Source: Poriferisodalis sp965208925 (lineage in GTDB: Bacteria; Actinomycetota; Acidimicrobiia; Acidimicrobiales; Poriferisodalaceae). From it: 64,000 nt of DNA. The DNA lies in the NCBI RefSeq assembly GCF_965208925.1, contig NZ_OZ242364.1:62001-126000 (forward strand), in the 5' to 3' direction. The position numbers and the translations under genes were made by a program. Position 1 is the stretch's first letter; each line of letters starts with the position of its first letter. Positions 8,058-17,343 of the stretch are shown here, piece after piece. The notes beneath the pieces are model-generated. The model worked only from the letters and a program-made list of their open reading frames with translations, was not told the DNA's origin and searched no databases.

Positions 8058-8814
8058 CGGGCCAGGCATCGGCGTTCAGGGCGGCATCGCTGCCGCCGTC
8101 CATGAATACGACCGATCCGCAGAAGAAGCCCGCTTCGGGCGACAGCAGGAACGCCAGCAGGTTCGCCACCTCCTCGGGGCGTCCCGCCCGTTCCTGCGGG
8201 ATGGGGTAGAGGTCGCCGAGCGACAGGACGACTTCGATCATGTCTGCCGTCATGGGCGTGTCGATGAGCCCCGGCGCCACTGCGTTCAGGCGGATTCGGG
8301 AGCCGGCCCAATCCGGGCCGACAGCGGTTCGGCGAACCCATCGAGCCAAAGCGAGCTTGCTGGCGGCATAGGCCACGATGGGTTCAGTACCCGCCAGCGC
8401 ACGAGCCTCGGCTTCGTCGTCTCCCAAGCAGGCATCCACCAGATCCTCGGGCAGATCGGGCATGGCGGTGCTGGAGTTGGAACTGACCGCGACTGCTGAG
8501 GGGTCAGCGCCATTGACGAGCAGCGGCCTCAGCCCCGCGATGGTGGCCACTGCACCGAAGTAGTTGATCGAGACGACCTCCGCCGGGTCGGGTCCGGAGA
8601 TCCCCGCGCCGGCCACGAGGCCGTCGATCCGCCCGCCGCTGGCGGCGGCAACCGCATCGATCATCGCGCCGCGGCCCTCGGCCGTGGACAGATCGGCGAT
8701 GACCTCGGCGTCCCGGAGATCCACCCCGATCACCTCGTGGCCGTCGCGCACAAGCCGCTCCCTGGTCGCTTGGCCGATCCCGCCGGCTGATCCGGTGATG
8801 ACGATCTTGCCCAT
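8017..8814 (-). CDS. short-chain dehydrogenase/reductase (SDR)
   Basis: A 265-residue classical-type SDR: glycine-rich NAD(P) motif TGSAGGIG near residue 7, the AGAGISG strand, the S...Y-x3-K catalytic set (VSSNSST; then YAASKLA), and the FMDGGSDA C-terminal motif of the hydroxysteroid dehydrogenase type. The substrate is unknown. The final residues after ALNADAWPA are encoded in DNA that also codes for the small membrane protein on the other strand, and the repeat at 4221 carries an alternative ending, so the C-terminus may have been altered by the cassette next to it. Confidence 0.88.
   Translation of the reverse strand: MGKIVITGSAGGIGQATRERLVRDGHEVIGVDLRDAEVIADLSTAEGRGAMIDAVAAASGGRIDGLVAGAGISGPDPAEVVSINYFGAVATIAGLRPLLVNGADPSAVAVSSNSSTAMPDLPEDLVDACLGDDEAEARALAGTEPIVAYAASKLALARWVRRTAVGPDWAGSRIRLNAVAPGLIDTPMTADMIEVVLSLGDLYPIPQERAGRPEEVANLLAFLLSPEAGFFCGSVVFMDGGSDAALNADAWPASPRGSRPSPAVS
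8057..8085. repeat. 29-bp direct repeat, right copy
   Basis: Identical to 4221-4249. This copy lies within the last codons of the SDR gene (minus strand, encoding ALNADAWPA) and touches the final base of the small membrane gene. Confidence 0.85.
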
Positions 8815-8933
8815 CCGAGTTTTCTAGCTGGAATCGAGCGAGACCCGAGGGAGCGACTGCGCTCGGAGAAGACTCACCGAATCGTTGAAGGACGTGGGGA
8901 GGCCGTTGGTTGCGATGCGACGAGCCCCTGAAA

Positions 8934-9983
8934 TCAGTTGGCCTGCGTCGGAGGCTCGTCCGCTTGGTTTCTTGCGAGCTTGCGGCGCATGTTGTCGGCG
9001 AGCCGCGGGGCGGCGCCGGGTGTGGACCACGGGCACACAGCGATGCAGATGCCGCACCCGTAGCTGACGGCAAAATACGGCAGGCATCGGTCGAAATCGA
9101 CCGCCCATTTCTCCGTACCTCGCACAAGGCGCTTGTCGGGAGCGATGGCGTCGGGCGGGCAGGCATCGGTGCAGACACGACAGCCGCTGCAGAATTCGTC
9201 GACACCGAAGGTGTCCGGAGGCGTCGCGACGAGCGGCGCGTCTGTCAGCACCAGCGCCAGCCGGAACGAAGACCCGAGTTCGCTGTTGATGATCGAGCCG
9301 TGCTTGCCGAGCTCCCCGAGCCCGGCGGCGATCGCCGCGGGGACCATCTGCATGGGTCCCGCGCCGGGGCCGCCATGGCCGACCGCTTCGAATCCTCGGT
9401 TGCGGATCCAGTCGGCCAGCGCCCTCGCAGCAGCGGTTCCCCGGTTGTATTGACGGTGGACCTCCATGGCCGACGTGTACTCGGGCGCGGTCGCCAACTC
9501 GCCGTGGTCCATCGCGACGGCCAGCAGGATCGCCCAGGGAAGGTCAGACTCGCGGCCCTCGAAAAACCACTCGCGTCGGGCAGCCACGACCGCCACCAGT
9601 TCGACGCTGTGGCCCTGCTCGCTCGTCGCAAACTCGGTGATGTCCGCTAGCCGTTCCGCCGGCGTGCGATCGATCCTGCGCGGATCGACCGGCGCCGGCT
9701 CGTGGCGGTCATCGGTTCGCAGCACCGTGCGGAGTTGAGGATGAGCCATGAACTCCTCGGTCATGCGCTCCTGGACCGGGCCGTGGGCGATTGTGGCGGG
9801 ATGAGCCCACATGACCAGCGTCGGCTGCCGAACCTCAGATGAGCCCCAACCGTTCAGCTCGTTGCCCGACACGTCGCCCATCAACTCGATGATCTCGTCG
9901 GGGGCCTCCCAGACCGGCGTCCGGCGCTCCATCCGCCGCAGCCGCTGCGGCCTGACTGGCTGACTCTCTCGTTCAGAAGTCAC
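8934..9983 (-). CDS. reductive-dehalogenase/epoxyqueuosine-reductase-like 4Fe-4S protein
   Basis: The 349-residue protein has two C-terminal iron-sulfur cluster motifs, CSGCRVCTDACPPD and CLPYFAVSYGCGICIAVCP, in the arrangement of reductive dehalogenases and QueG. The central region (RNRGFEAVGHGGPGAGPMQM, LGELGKHGSIINSELGS) resembles the cobalamin-binding part of reductive dehalogenases. There is no Tat signal and no membrane-anchor gene beside it, so it is a cytoplasmic relative, of a type found in aerobic bacteria. Whether it removes halogens is unknown. Downstream spacing to the SDR gene is 119 bases. Confidence 0.75.
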   Translation of the reverse strand: MTSERESQPVRPQRLRRMERRTPVWEAPDEIIELMGDVSGNELNGWGSSEVRQPTLVMWAHPATIAHGPVQERMTEEFMAHPQLRTVLRTDDRHEPAPVDPRRIDRTPAERLADITEFATSEQGHSVELVAVVAARREWFFEGRESDLPWAILLAVAMDHGELATAPEYTSAMEVHRQYNRGTAAARALADWIRNRGFEAVGHGGPGAGPMQMVPAAIAAGLGELGKHGSIINSELGSSFRLALVLTDAPLVATPPDTFGVDEFCSGCRVCTDACPPDAIAPDKRLVRGTEKWAVDFDRCLPYFAVSYGCGICIAVCPWSTPGAAPRLADNMRRKLARNQADEPPTQAN

Positions 9984-10010
9984 CGTCCCGCTCCCTGCGC
10001 GCTCGACGGC

Positions 10011-10904
10011 TCAGCTCCCAGGGCGGGCACCGCCGAGGGAGGAGTGGGCGGGATCGGCGCGTGGGTCGCGGCGGGTCCACTGACCGGCTTCGACTGCGCT
10101 GAAGAACTCCGCCGCCATCTGGTTGAACGCGGCGGGCTCCTCCAGGTTGACGCCGTGGCCGGTACGCGGTGCGATCCACAGGCCGGCCCGAGGCAGCACT
10201 CGCTTGAGGAAGACGTTCGTCTCGATGACGGGGTCGTCCTCGTCGCCGACGGCCAGCAGCACGGGAACGTCGAGCTGGCGCAGCTCAACTTCGAAGTCGT
10301 ACAGCGACGGGCGCCCGGCCTGGAAGTTGCGCATGGTCAGCCCGGAGCCCACTGCCGAGTGCTCCGACAGGTACTGCTTGAACTCCGCCCAGCCCCTCGG
10401 GTCCTTGTTCTGAAGCTGGACACGGGTGGCACCCACCGCCAGCCGCTCGGCAGCGACCTCCATCCCTTCGTTCATCATCGCCTCGGCGGCCGCACGGACC
10501 TCGGCCAGGAATGCCTCACGGGTGTCGCCGAATGCGCCAGACCCGCCGCTGGCAAACAGCAACGACGTGACCCGCTCCGGATACCGCAGGGCAAACATCA
10601 GCCCCGTGTAGGCACCCATGCTGAGACCCACGATGTGTGCACGCTCGATGCCGAGGCTGTCGAGGACGGCCCGCAAGTCCTCCCGTTCCCGCTCAAACGT
10701 GTAGTCGGCATCGCTGTCGGGCACATCCGACGGCGGATAGCCGCGGGCGTTGTACGCAATGCACCGATGGCTGCGGCTGAACCGCCGGATCTGGCCCTCC
10801 CACGTGCGGCAGTCGGCGGCGAACTCGTGCAGCCACACGATGGGATGTCCATCGCCGCAGTCCTCCGCGTACAGCTCGACCCCGTCTCCCTGGATCATCG
10901 GCAT
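10011..10904 (-). CDS. alpha/beta-hydrolase
   Basis: A 297-residue alpha/beta-hydrolase. The oxyanion-hole region is PIVWLHEFAAD, the nucleophile elbow is GLSMGAYTG, the acid is in GDEDDP and the catalytic His in TGHGVNLEEP. The size and cap region match esterase/3-oxoadipate enol-lactonase-like enzymes, but the substrate cannot be assigned. It is 13 bases downstream of the next minus-strand gene, so the two are likely co-transcribed. Confidence 0.85.
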   Translation of the reverse strand: MPMIQGDGVELYAEDCGDGHPIVWLHEFAADCRTWEGQIRRFSRSHRCIAYNARGYPPSDVPDSDADYTFEREREDLRAVLDSLGIERAHIVGLSMGAYTGLMFALRYPERVTSLLFASGGSGAFGDTREAFLAEVRAAAEAMMNEGMEVAAERLAVGATRVQLQNKDPRGWAEFKQYLSEHSAVGSGLTMRNFQAGRPSLYDFEVELRQLDVPVLLAVGDEDDPVIETNVFLKRVLPRAGLWIAPRTGHGVNLEEPAAFNQMAAEFFSAVEAGQWTRRDPRADPAHSSLGGARPGS

Positions 10905-10917
10905 GACGTCGAGCGGC

Positions 10918-11787
10918 TCAGACGCGGGCTTCGGCGGCGTAGGCCTTGTTGTACCGCTCGCGGCAGATGTAGAACTCGTCGGCGCTCTGGAAGGCCTCGT
11001 GGGCGATCAGCAGGTCCAGATTGCGCCGCACGAGACGATCGGGCGCCACTCGGGTCGCCAGCACCTGGATCGCCCCGTAGCCGACGGGCCCGGTCCCCTC
11101 TGCGGTGTCGCGCCCGTGCGTCACGCCGAGCAAGTACTCGATCTCGTCGAGCATCGCATCGAACAGCGTGTCCTCGGTGGTCCTGGGGATGAACTCGTCA
11201 GTCATCGAGCGCAGCGTCATCCACAGCCGAAGAGAGGCCTGGATCGGTGCCTCGTCCGGCTTCTTCAGGCGGTCGCAGTTGACCAGGTAGGTGACCCTCC
11301 CGATCCTGCCGTCCTCCTCGGCTCGCACCGTGCCGATGATCCTCGCGAGCGGATCGATCCGATCTGCCGCAGCTGCGCCGAATGCGACTGCGTATATCGC
11401 CAGCAGCGTGACGTGGTGCTGCAGATTGATGGCGGGCCCGCCGTCAGAACTCGTGTACGGGATCCGGTTGGCCAACAGGCGCACCGCGTGCGCCCAGGCC
11501 TTGTCGTGATCGACGCTGTTGGAGAAGTACGCCCCGGTGACGAGCAGCCCGATCAGGTCGGCGGACGCCTGCTCGTACGCCCGCAGGCACTCGTCGTAGC
11601 CCTCGCAGTCAGCGCCGCGGAGGGCATCGATGGTTCGCAGCGTCTCGTCGCTGACGAAGTCGTGGAGATCGATGCGGCACGCCGGATCGGCCAGGAGTTC
11701 TTTGAGTTCGGCCACAGTGGCCGTTTCGGGCTGTGACGTCACGCGGCCAACAGTACTGCGCGCACCTCCGGAGGCATTGCGCGCCAT
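10918..11787 (-). CDS. conserved-looking hypothetical protein
   Basis: The 289-residue frame is mostly helical, soluble and rich in acidic residues, with a His/Trp-rich centre (VDHDKAWAHAVRLLANR, NLQHHVTLLAIYAVAFG). No catalytic motif or signal peptide is seen and I do not recognise the family. The ATG at 11787 is the longest start; a GTG at 11742 (giving VTSQPETATV) is an equally good choice. It probably forms an operon with the hydrolase 13 bases downstream. Confidence 0.6.
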   Translation of the reverse strand: MARNASGGARSTVGRVTSQPETATVAELKELLADPACRIDLHDFVSDETLRTIDALRGADCEGYDECLRAYEQASADLIGLLVTGAYFSNSVDHDKAWAHAVRLLANRIPYTSSDGGPAINLQHHVTLLAIYAVAFGAAAADRIDPLARIIGTVRAEEDGRIGRVTYLVNCDRLKKPDEAPIQASLRLWMTLRSMTDEFIPRTTEDTLFDAMLDEIEYLLGVTHGRDTAEGTGPVGYGAIQVLATRVAPDRLVRRNLDLLIAHEAFQSADEFYICRERYNKAYAAEARV

Positions 11788-11883
11788 TGTGCTCGGTGGG
11801 ACGGGTCATGGCACAGGGCCTCCGAGGCGTGAGCAGCAGCGCGACCGCACGTACCGTAGGCGTGGAATTGCTCATCTTCGGAG

Positions 11884-12336
11884 ATGCCCATGTGGACGAA
11901 CGATTTCACCTTCAAGGCGGCCAACTGGCTGAACCGCTCGGCCATCCGGTTGAGCGGCGGGCGCCTCGGCTGGATCCACAAGGGCACACCCATCATCGAG
12001 GTGACCATGACCGGTCGCCGCAGCGGTCAGCCCCGCACGACGCTGCTGTCCGCGGTCGCCGAGCGGGACGGTGCATTCGCAGTCATCGGCTCGCGTGGCG
12101 GCTCCGACCATCACCCTGCGTGGTTCTTGAACATGCGTGACAATCCAGCAGTCACCGTGCGCAACCGCAATGGCACGCAGCAGATGACCGCTCGGCTCAC
12201 CGAAGGCGACGAGCGTGCAGCGCTGTGGGACCACATCGCCAGCCAGGGCGACCACTACGTCGACTTCCAGCGCAAGACCGACCGCGAATTCCCCATCGTC
12301 ATGCTCGAGCCCGCCGGAGCAGCCGGGGGCGGCTGA
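11884..12336 (+). CDS. F420-dependent nitroreductase (Ddn)-family protein
   Basis: The 150-residue protein has the deazaflavin-dependent oxidoreductase pattern: VTMTGRRSGQPRTTLLSAV, then VIGSRGGSDHHPAWFLNMRDNP, as in mycobacterial Ddn, where the Gly/Ser and His-Pro-x-Trp segments hold F420. Members reduce quinones or unsaturated substrates with F420H2. ATG start at 11884 just after a GGAG. The fbiA/cofE genes in this window would supply the cofactor. Confidence 0.85.
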   Translation: MPMWTNDFTFKAANWLNRSAIRLSGGRLGWIHKGTPIIEVTMTGRRSGQPRTTLLSAVAERDGAFAVIGSRGGSDHHPAWFLNMRDNPAVTVRNRNGTQQMTARLTEGDERAALWDHIASQGDHYVDFQRKTDREFPIVMLEPAGAAGGG

Positions 12337-12364
12337 GCGCACCCGAGCCGAGATCTGCGGAGGC

Positions 12365-13234
12365 TCAGCCGACGGTCGGGATCCTCCGCAGGTGCACGAA
12401 CCAGTTGGCCAGCGACACCGCGACGCCGCCGACCACATTGCCCAGCGTCACGATCGCCAGGAAGCCGGCGAACCACGCCCCACTCAGGCCGTCCAGCTGG
12501 GCTGAGGAGAGCTGTGCTGCTTCGGCGACCTCGGGTTGACCCGAGACCAGCATGCCGATCGGCACGAAGTACATGTCAGCCACGCTGTGCTCGAACCCGC
12601 CGGCCACGAATGCCGAGATCGGCAGCACCACGGCGACCAGCTTGTCGATGAGCGAGCGGCCCGCGGTGGCCAGCCACAGCGCCAGGCACACGAACACGTT
12701 CGCGAGAATCCCCCTGGCGAACACGGTGCCGAGCCCGAGATCGATCTTGGCGTGTGCGTTCGTGAGCGCGGCGGCGCCGAACGAGAAGTCGGCGATCTCC
12801 CACCAGCGCGACCAGAACACCACCAGCACCACGGCCAAGGCGCCGATGAAGTTGCCCAGGTACACCGAGATCCAGTTCCGGATGAGCTGGCGGACGGTGA
12901 TCTGGTGGTCGAGCAGCCCGATCACCATGAGGTTGTTGCCGGTGAACAGCTCCGCGCCGGTGATCACCACCAGGAACAGCCCCGTCGACAGCCCGATACC
13001 CATCAGCAGCCGGGTGGGGCCGAGGCCGAGGTTCGACGACGCCGAGATCGTGCTGGTCAGCATGGCGCCGAGCGCCACGAACACGCCGGCCATCGCGGCC
13101 AGCACCGACATCGATCCGAAGCTCAGCGCTGCCCGGCGTATGGCCAGGTGCGATACCTGCGTAGCGATGTCTGACGGCGTCAGCGGCACGACCGGATTGC
13201 TGGTCGGCACACGAGGCCCGCTCGGACCAGTCAT
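12365..13234 (-). CDS. formate/nitrite transporter (FNT) family channel
   Basis: The 289-residue protein carries the FNT signature regions: GVFVALGAMLTS, a GAELFTGNN motif after helix 2, NWISVYLGNFIGAL, and the GFEHSVADMYFVPIGM motif with its conserved His/Ser. Six membrane helices are apparent. FNT channels pass formate, nitrite or hydrosulfide. Start at the ATG of 13234; the frame is open further upstream but that part is Arg/Pro-rich and unlike the family. It ends 28 bases from the convergent Ddn-like gene. Confidence 0.88.
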   Translation of the reverse strand: MTGPSGPRVPTSNPVVPLTPSDIATQVSHLAIRRAALSFGSMSVLAAMAGVFVALGAMLTSTISASSNLGLGPTRLLMGIGLSTGLFLVVITGAELFTGNNLMVIGLLDHQITVRQLIRNWISVYLGNFIGALAVVLVVFWSRWWEIADFSFGAAALTNAHAKIDLGLGTVFARGILANVFVCLALWLATAGRSLIDKLVAVVLPISAFVAGGFEHSVADMYFVPIGMLVSGQPEVAEAAQLSSAQLDGLSGAWFAGFLAIVTLGNVVGGVAVSLANWFVHLRRIPTVG

Positions 13235-13310
13235 CGATGAGGACGCTAGTTCGTGCCGCCCCCGGCCCTGTTGAGGACGCTTCGGCGAGGCGACAGCTCG
13301 AAGCGCTTGC

Positions 13311-14495
13311 CTACGAGGCAGCCCGAGCGGCGTCGAGCCATGCATCGACCGTGGTGCGGTTGTCCGCAATCCACGCTGTCGCCAGGTCGGCAGCTGCGGT
13401 TCCCTCGTCTTGTGCCACGTTGGCCAGTGACACTTCGATCACCGACAGCGTCACAGCCTCGAAGAGTGCCCCGGCTGGCGGGTTGGCCTCGAGGAACTCG
13501 GTGTTGGCGGTGACGAGAATGTCTGCCGCAACCCAGCCGATCGGGCACAGGCCCTCGGCTTGGCCCGCAGCGGCGGGGCACAGGTCTGGCCCGATGGCGG
13601 CATAGCCGCCGGTCCCGTCGGCACCCCGCTGATCGTGCGCCTCGCCGCCCTCGAAGCCGGTCGGATTCGAGTCGTCCAGGATCTGCTCGACGCCCAGCCA
13701 GTACACGTTGTCGCCGGGACGGAGCAGGGTGATGTACGCCGATGGCGTCCACATGTAGATCACCATGGGAACACCCTCATCCGCAGCGTCTACCGCCTGG
13801 GCGAACATCGCGTCGTAGCCCGCGATCGTCTGCGAAATGTTGTCCCAGCCCGAGAACGCGATCTGCGACTCGATGATGTTGTCGCAGGTCCAGGACTCCG
13901 CACACCCGAAGATGTCCGCAATGCCGTTGCCGGGCACCGGGTCAGCCGCATCAAAGGCCGCGAGCGCGTCGGCATTGCGGTTGAGCTCGTCCATCGTGTA
14001 CACGCCGAATTCGTCCGCGAAGGACTTCGAGATCAGGAAGCCCTGGATGCCGCCCGCGATCATCTGCTCGCCGACGACAGTCAAGTGATCGCCGACGAGC
14101 GAACCGTCGGGCAGCTCACCGGCGAGCCACGACAGGTGCAGCGGGTACCAGCTGTTCGCCCAGAAGTCCATCTGGCCTTCCGCCATCGCGACATAAGCAG
14201 CGTTGGGGCCGAGCTCCAGCTCCGCGGGATCGGACACGTCGTAGCCGAGTTCTCCGAGCAGCTGGCGAAATATCTCGGCCTGGAAGTAACCGCTGTTCCA
14301 GTTGGCCCGGCCCAGGGTCACCGACACGCCCTCGCCTGGCGTCAGCGAGACCTCATCGGGCACGGCGGCCTCCGTCGGAGCAGGTTCCGCGGGAGCCGCT
14401 GGCGCTTCGCTGACGTCCGAGTCGCCGCACGACGCAACGAAGAGCGTCGCGGCTGCGATCAGCAGCGAAGTTTTGAGTATCCGCAAGTTCGTCAT
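13311..14495 (-). CDS. glycine betaine/proline-type ABC substrate-binding lipoprotein (ProX-like)
   Basis: A 394-residue lipoprotein: a signal peptide ending in the lipobox LFVASC, an Ala/Pro/Glu linker, then a solute-binding fold (GVSVTLGRANWNSGYFQAE, VAMAEGQMDFWANSWYP, MVIYMWTPSAYITLL) as in OpuAC/ProX. The Trp-rich pocket suggests a quaternary ammonium ligand. No permease or ATPase gene is adjacent, so the partner genes must be elsewhere. The ATG at 14495 gives a normal signal peptide. Confidence 0.85.
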   Translation of the reverse strand: MTNLRILKTSLLIAAATLFVASCGDSDVSEAPAAPAEPAPTEAAVPDEVSLTPGEGVSVTLGRANWNSGYFQAEIFRQLLGELGYDVSDPAELELGPNAAYVAMAEGQMDFWANSWYPLHLSWLAGELPDGSLVGDHLTVVGEQMIAGGIQGFLISKSFADEFGVYTMDELNRNADALAAFDAADPVPGNGIADIFGCAESWTCDNIIESQIAFSGWDNISQTIAGYDAMFAQAVDAADEGVPMVIYMWTPSAYITLLRPGDNVYWLGVEQILDDSNPTGFEGGEAHDQRGADGTGGYAAIGPDLCPAAAGQAEGLCPIGWVAADILVTANTEFLEANPPAGALFEAVTLSVIEVSLANVAQDEGTAAADLATAWIADNRTTVDAWLDAARAAS

Positions 14496-14575
14496 AGCGA
14501 AACGCGTCCTCGAGTGTGAGGTTGCGACGCCTTGAATCGCGAACACGCCACCGCGGCGCCACTACCGAGCCTAGG

Positions 14576-15940
14576 TCATGCGCTGACTGTGCCTGACGGT
14601 GATCCTTGGGCCATCGCTTCGGCCGACGCATCGGCCGCGATGACGTCAAAGGTCATGTTGACAAGTCGCCAGTCGGCTGCCGGCCCGGCGGCAGGCTCAG
14701 TAGCTGCATCGGGAGCCGGTACGGCCGGGAAGCCCGGCCGGCTGCGTCGCGGCAGGCCGAACGAGGTGAACATGCCAACCACCGCCAGCGCTGCCGAGAG
14801 CAGGAAGACCGGCGTGAACGAACCCGCCGTGTCGGCGATGAACCCGCCCATCTGCGGCGAGATCATCTGGGCGATGCCGAACGAGAAGGTGACCGCAGCG
14901 AACGCCGGTCCGTAGTCGTCGGTGGTGGTGTTGTTGACGACATAGACAGTCAGCACCGACGGCATGGATGCGAACAGCAGGCCGACGGCTGCCGACAACG
15001 CCAGCGTCGGTGCGAACCAGCCAGGCAGGATCAGCGTGGTGACCACGGCCCAGCCGCCGAATGAGATGGCGAGCGTGGACCGGGCTCCGATGCGCTCAGA
15101 GAGCGCGATGAACAGTGGCCCTCCGAAGATCATGGCCACGCCGACGAGCGTGAACGCCAGTGATGCTTGAGTGCTCGTCCAGCCGCTGTCGTCTTCCAGC
15201 CGGGTGGTCAGGAACGAGATGATCAGCAGGTAGAGCAGACCGAAGACGAAGAATGCCGACACCAGCGGCGCCCAGCCGGGCACGCGCCGCAGGGCGCTGA
15301 ACCCGCCGAGTCCGGTTCGGGATGCGAGGCGTTCTTGGCGGTGCCCGATGGCGAGCAGCACCACGGCTACGACAGCGGCACCGATGATGAGCTGCACGAA
15401 ATAGACGGTTCGCCACGACGCGTCCCCCATCGTCGAGCGGACGATGCCAGACAGCTGGCCGGCGAAGACGACACCGAGGCCCATGCCCGCGCCCAGAAAC
15501 CCGACCGCCAGCCCGCGCCGTTCGGGAGCGATCGCGTCGGCGGTGATGACCGGGGCAGGGATCCACGTCAAGGCTCCGCCGAGACCCTGTGCGAACAACC
15601 CGACGCCTAGCACGACCGGGCCCGGCGAGATGGTTGCCAGCGCCTGGCCGACGATCGCGACCACCATGCCGACTCGCATCACTGACAGCAGCCGGAACCG
15701 GCTGGATGCCGTAGCGACGATCAGGCTGCCCACCAGGTAGGCCGCCATGTTCACGGTTGCGAGCGAGCCCGCCACCGTGTTCGACAGGCCGAGATCGTCA
15801 CGGACCGCGGGCAGCAGCACGCCATAGGTGAACCGGCCGAACGACTGGGCGAGGGCCGCAACCAGCGCCATCAGCACCACCGCGGCGGCGCCGGTCAGCC
15901 TGCGCTGACGGGTCCGCTCTTCGCTGCCGATGTCGGTCAC
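14576..15940 (-). CDS. major facilitator superfamily transporter
   Basis: The 454-residue protein has about twelve hydrophobic segments and the loop 2-3 region of MFS carriers (SSRFRLLSVMRVG). It is a paralogue of the carrier at 25495-26808: both have QSFGRFTY followed by L-R-D, then GLSNTVAG in helices 1-2. GTG start at 15940. It has a Pro/Ala-rich cytoplasmic tail of about 60 residues. The substrate is unknown. Confidence 0.85.
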   Translation of the reverse strand: MTDIGSEERTRQRRLTGAAAVVLMALVAALAQSFGRFTYGVLLPAVRDDLGLSNTVAGSLATVNMAAYLVGSLIVATASSRFRLLSVMRVGMVVAIVGQALATISPGPVVLGVGLFAQGLGGALTWIPAPVITADAIAPERRGLAVGFLGAGMGLGVVFAGQLSGIVRSTMGDASWRTVYFVQLIIGAAVVAVVLLAIGHRQERLASRTGLGGFSALRRVPGWAPLVSAFFVFGLLYLLIISFLTTRLEDDSGWTSTQASLAFTLVGVAMIFGGPLFIALSERIGARSTLAISFGGWAVVTTLILPGWFAPTLALSAAVGLLFASMPSVLTVYVVNNTTTDDYGPAFAAVTFSFGIAQMISPQMGGFIADTAGSFTPVFLLSAALAVVGMFTSFGLPRRSRPGFPAVPAPDAATEPAAGPAADWRLVNMTFDVIAADASAEAMAQGSPSGTVSA

Positions 15941-16097
15941 GGGTGTCCATGCAACATGGAAACAGCGTCGGGCGCACGCGCATTTCGTGATCGGGGGTCG
16001 ACGTAGGGTGCGACACTCTTGCGATGGCAAGCGTGGGCAACACCCGGCGCTGCGTGTTGCGGCCGTTCAGCGCAGACCTTCACGGCACGGGAATCTC

Positions 16098-16727
16098 GTG
16101 AGCCAGGAGCAGTTCGCCAATCTGGTCGCCGTCGTCGCCACCGCAGTGACGTTCGTGCAGGTCGTGCCCCAGGTGGTGCGGCTGCTGCGCCTGAAGCGAA
16201 CCGAGGGCGCCTCGCCCGCGTGGGCGGCGATCGGCATGGTGATCAACATCGGCTGGATCGCGTACGTGATCGCCGAGGAGTTCTGGGTCACGATCCCGGC
16301 CATTCTGGCCGCGATCATCAGCTTCGGTCTCGTGCTGTTCCTGCTCTGGCGCAATGGCGCCGATGTGCGTGTCGCCGTCATCGCCGGCATCGTCGTGGGG
16401 GTGGCATCGATTGGCTTGCAGCTTGTGGCCGGCTGGACCGTCCTGGGCACGGTGCTCGGATTGTCGAATGGCCTGTACCTCGGACCGTCGGTGTGGGCTG
16501 CGTGGCGGTCGTATGCGCCAGTCGGCGTGGCTCCGCTGACGTGGGTGCTCACTGCCGGCGAGGGCATCTTGTGGGGCTACTACGGCGCGCTGGTGGAGGC
16601 GATCCCGATCATGGTGTACGGCAGCACGGCGTTCCTGCTCGGAGCGCTCATACTCCTGCGACTGTGGATCACCCGCCACCGCATCGCAAGCGAACTGGCG
16701 CCGCCGGACCCCTCGGGCGGGACCTGA
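16098..16727 (+). CDS. PQ-loop/SemiSWEET-like membrane protein
   Basis: The 209-residue protein begins with a typical PQ-loop helix (AVTFVQVVPQVVRLLRLKRTEGASP) and the following WAAIGMVINIGWIAYVI. A second, weaker repeat unit follows (YLGPSVWAAWRS), for about seven helices in all. SWEET/SemiSWEET proteins move sugars by facilitated diffusion; this two-unit form may not. GTG start at 16098; the upstream ribosome binding site is poor. Confidence 0.65.
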   Translation: MSQEQFANLVAVVATAVTFVQVVPQVVRLLRLKRTEGASPAWAAIGMVINIGWIAYVIAEEFWVTIPAILAAIISFGLVLFLLWRNGADVRVAVIAGIVVGVASIGLQLVAGWTVLGTVLGLSNGLYLGPSVWAAWRSYAPVGVAPLTWVLTAGEGILWGYYGALVEAIPIMVYGSTAFLLGALILLRLWITRHRIASELAPPDPSGGT

Positions 16728-16790
16728 GTCAGGCAGACGGCTTCTTGGGTCGGCAGCGGGCAGGCCACGGCGCGATCGGCGCGCAGCTAG

Positions 16791-17258
16791 TCAGGCGGGC
16801 AGCGGGCAAGCCACGGCCCGGTAGGTGCGCAGCCGCTTGCGCAGCGTCCACACCAGCAGGGCCACGGCGGCCAGCCCCACGATGGGTTGCACCGGAGCCC
16901 ACCACGACAGCGCGCCGGAGATGCCCACGAGCGCGACCACTGCCTGGTTGCACACGGGACAGCCCACAGCGAGGAACGAAACCAGCCCGCCCCACAGTGT
17001 GGTGGTGCCCTGACGCTCGACGGCGTGTTCGGCGCCCGGCTCGGCGCCTGACGGCGGCCGGATGGCGAAGATCAGACCGATCAGTGCCGAAGTGGTCGCC
17101 AGGATCACCCAGTCGAGCCACCGGGCCTCGATCGGCCGACCGAAGATGGGCGTGTCGATCAGGTCCGACGGGATGCCGATAAGCACAGCCGCCACAGCGC
17201 CGTACGCCACAGCCCGCGGCCACACCGTCTTCGGCAGCTCCAGCAGATCCTTGAGCAC
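16791..17258 (-). CDS. hypothetical four-helix membrane protein with a Cys pair
   Basis: A 155-residue protein with hydrophobic segments near 16-30, 47-64, 91-110 and 118-138. A GCPVCNQ motif lies at the end of the third segment, so two cysteines two residues apart sit at the membrane face and could form a disulfide or bind metal. The family is not recognised. It stands alone between the PQ-loop gene and the divergent cupin gene. Confidence 0.6.
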   Translation of the reverse strand: MLKDLLELPKTVWPRAVAYGAVAAVLIGIPSDLIDTPIFGRPIEARWLDWVILATTSALIGLIFAIRPPSGAEPGAEHAVERQGTTTLWGGLVSFLAVGCPVCNQAVVALVGISGALSWWAPVQPIVGLAAVALLVWTLRKRLRTYRAVACPLPA

Positions 17259-17343
17259 CGCGGCGACGCTACCCCGCCACGCGCCCGGCCGAGCCGCGCC
17301 CGGAGTTCACTGCAAGCCGCAGATTGGTGAGAGGATCGCAGTT

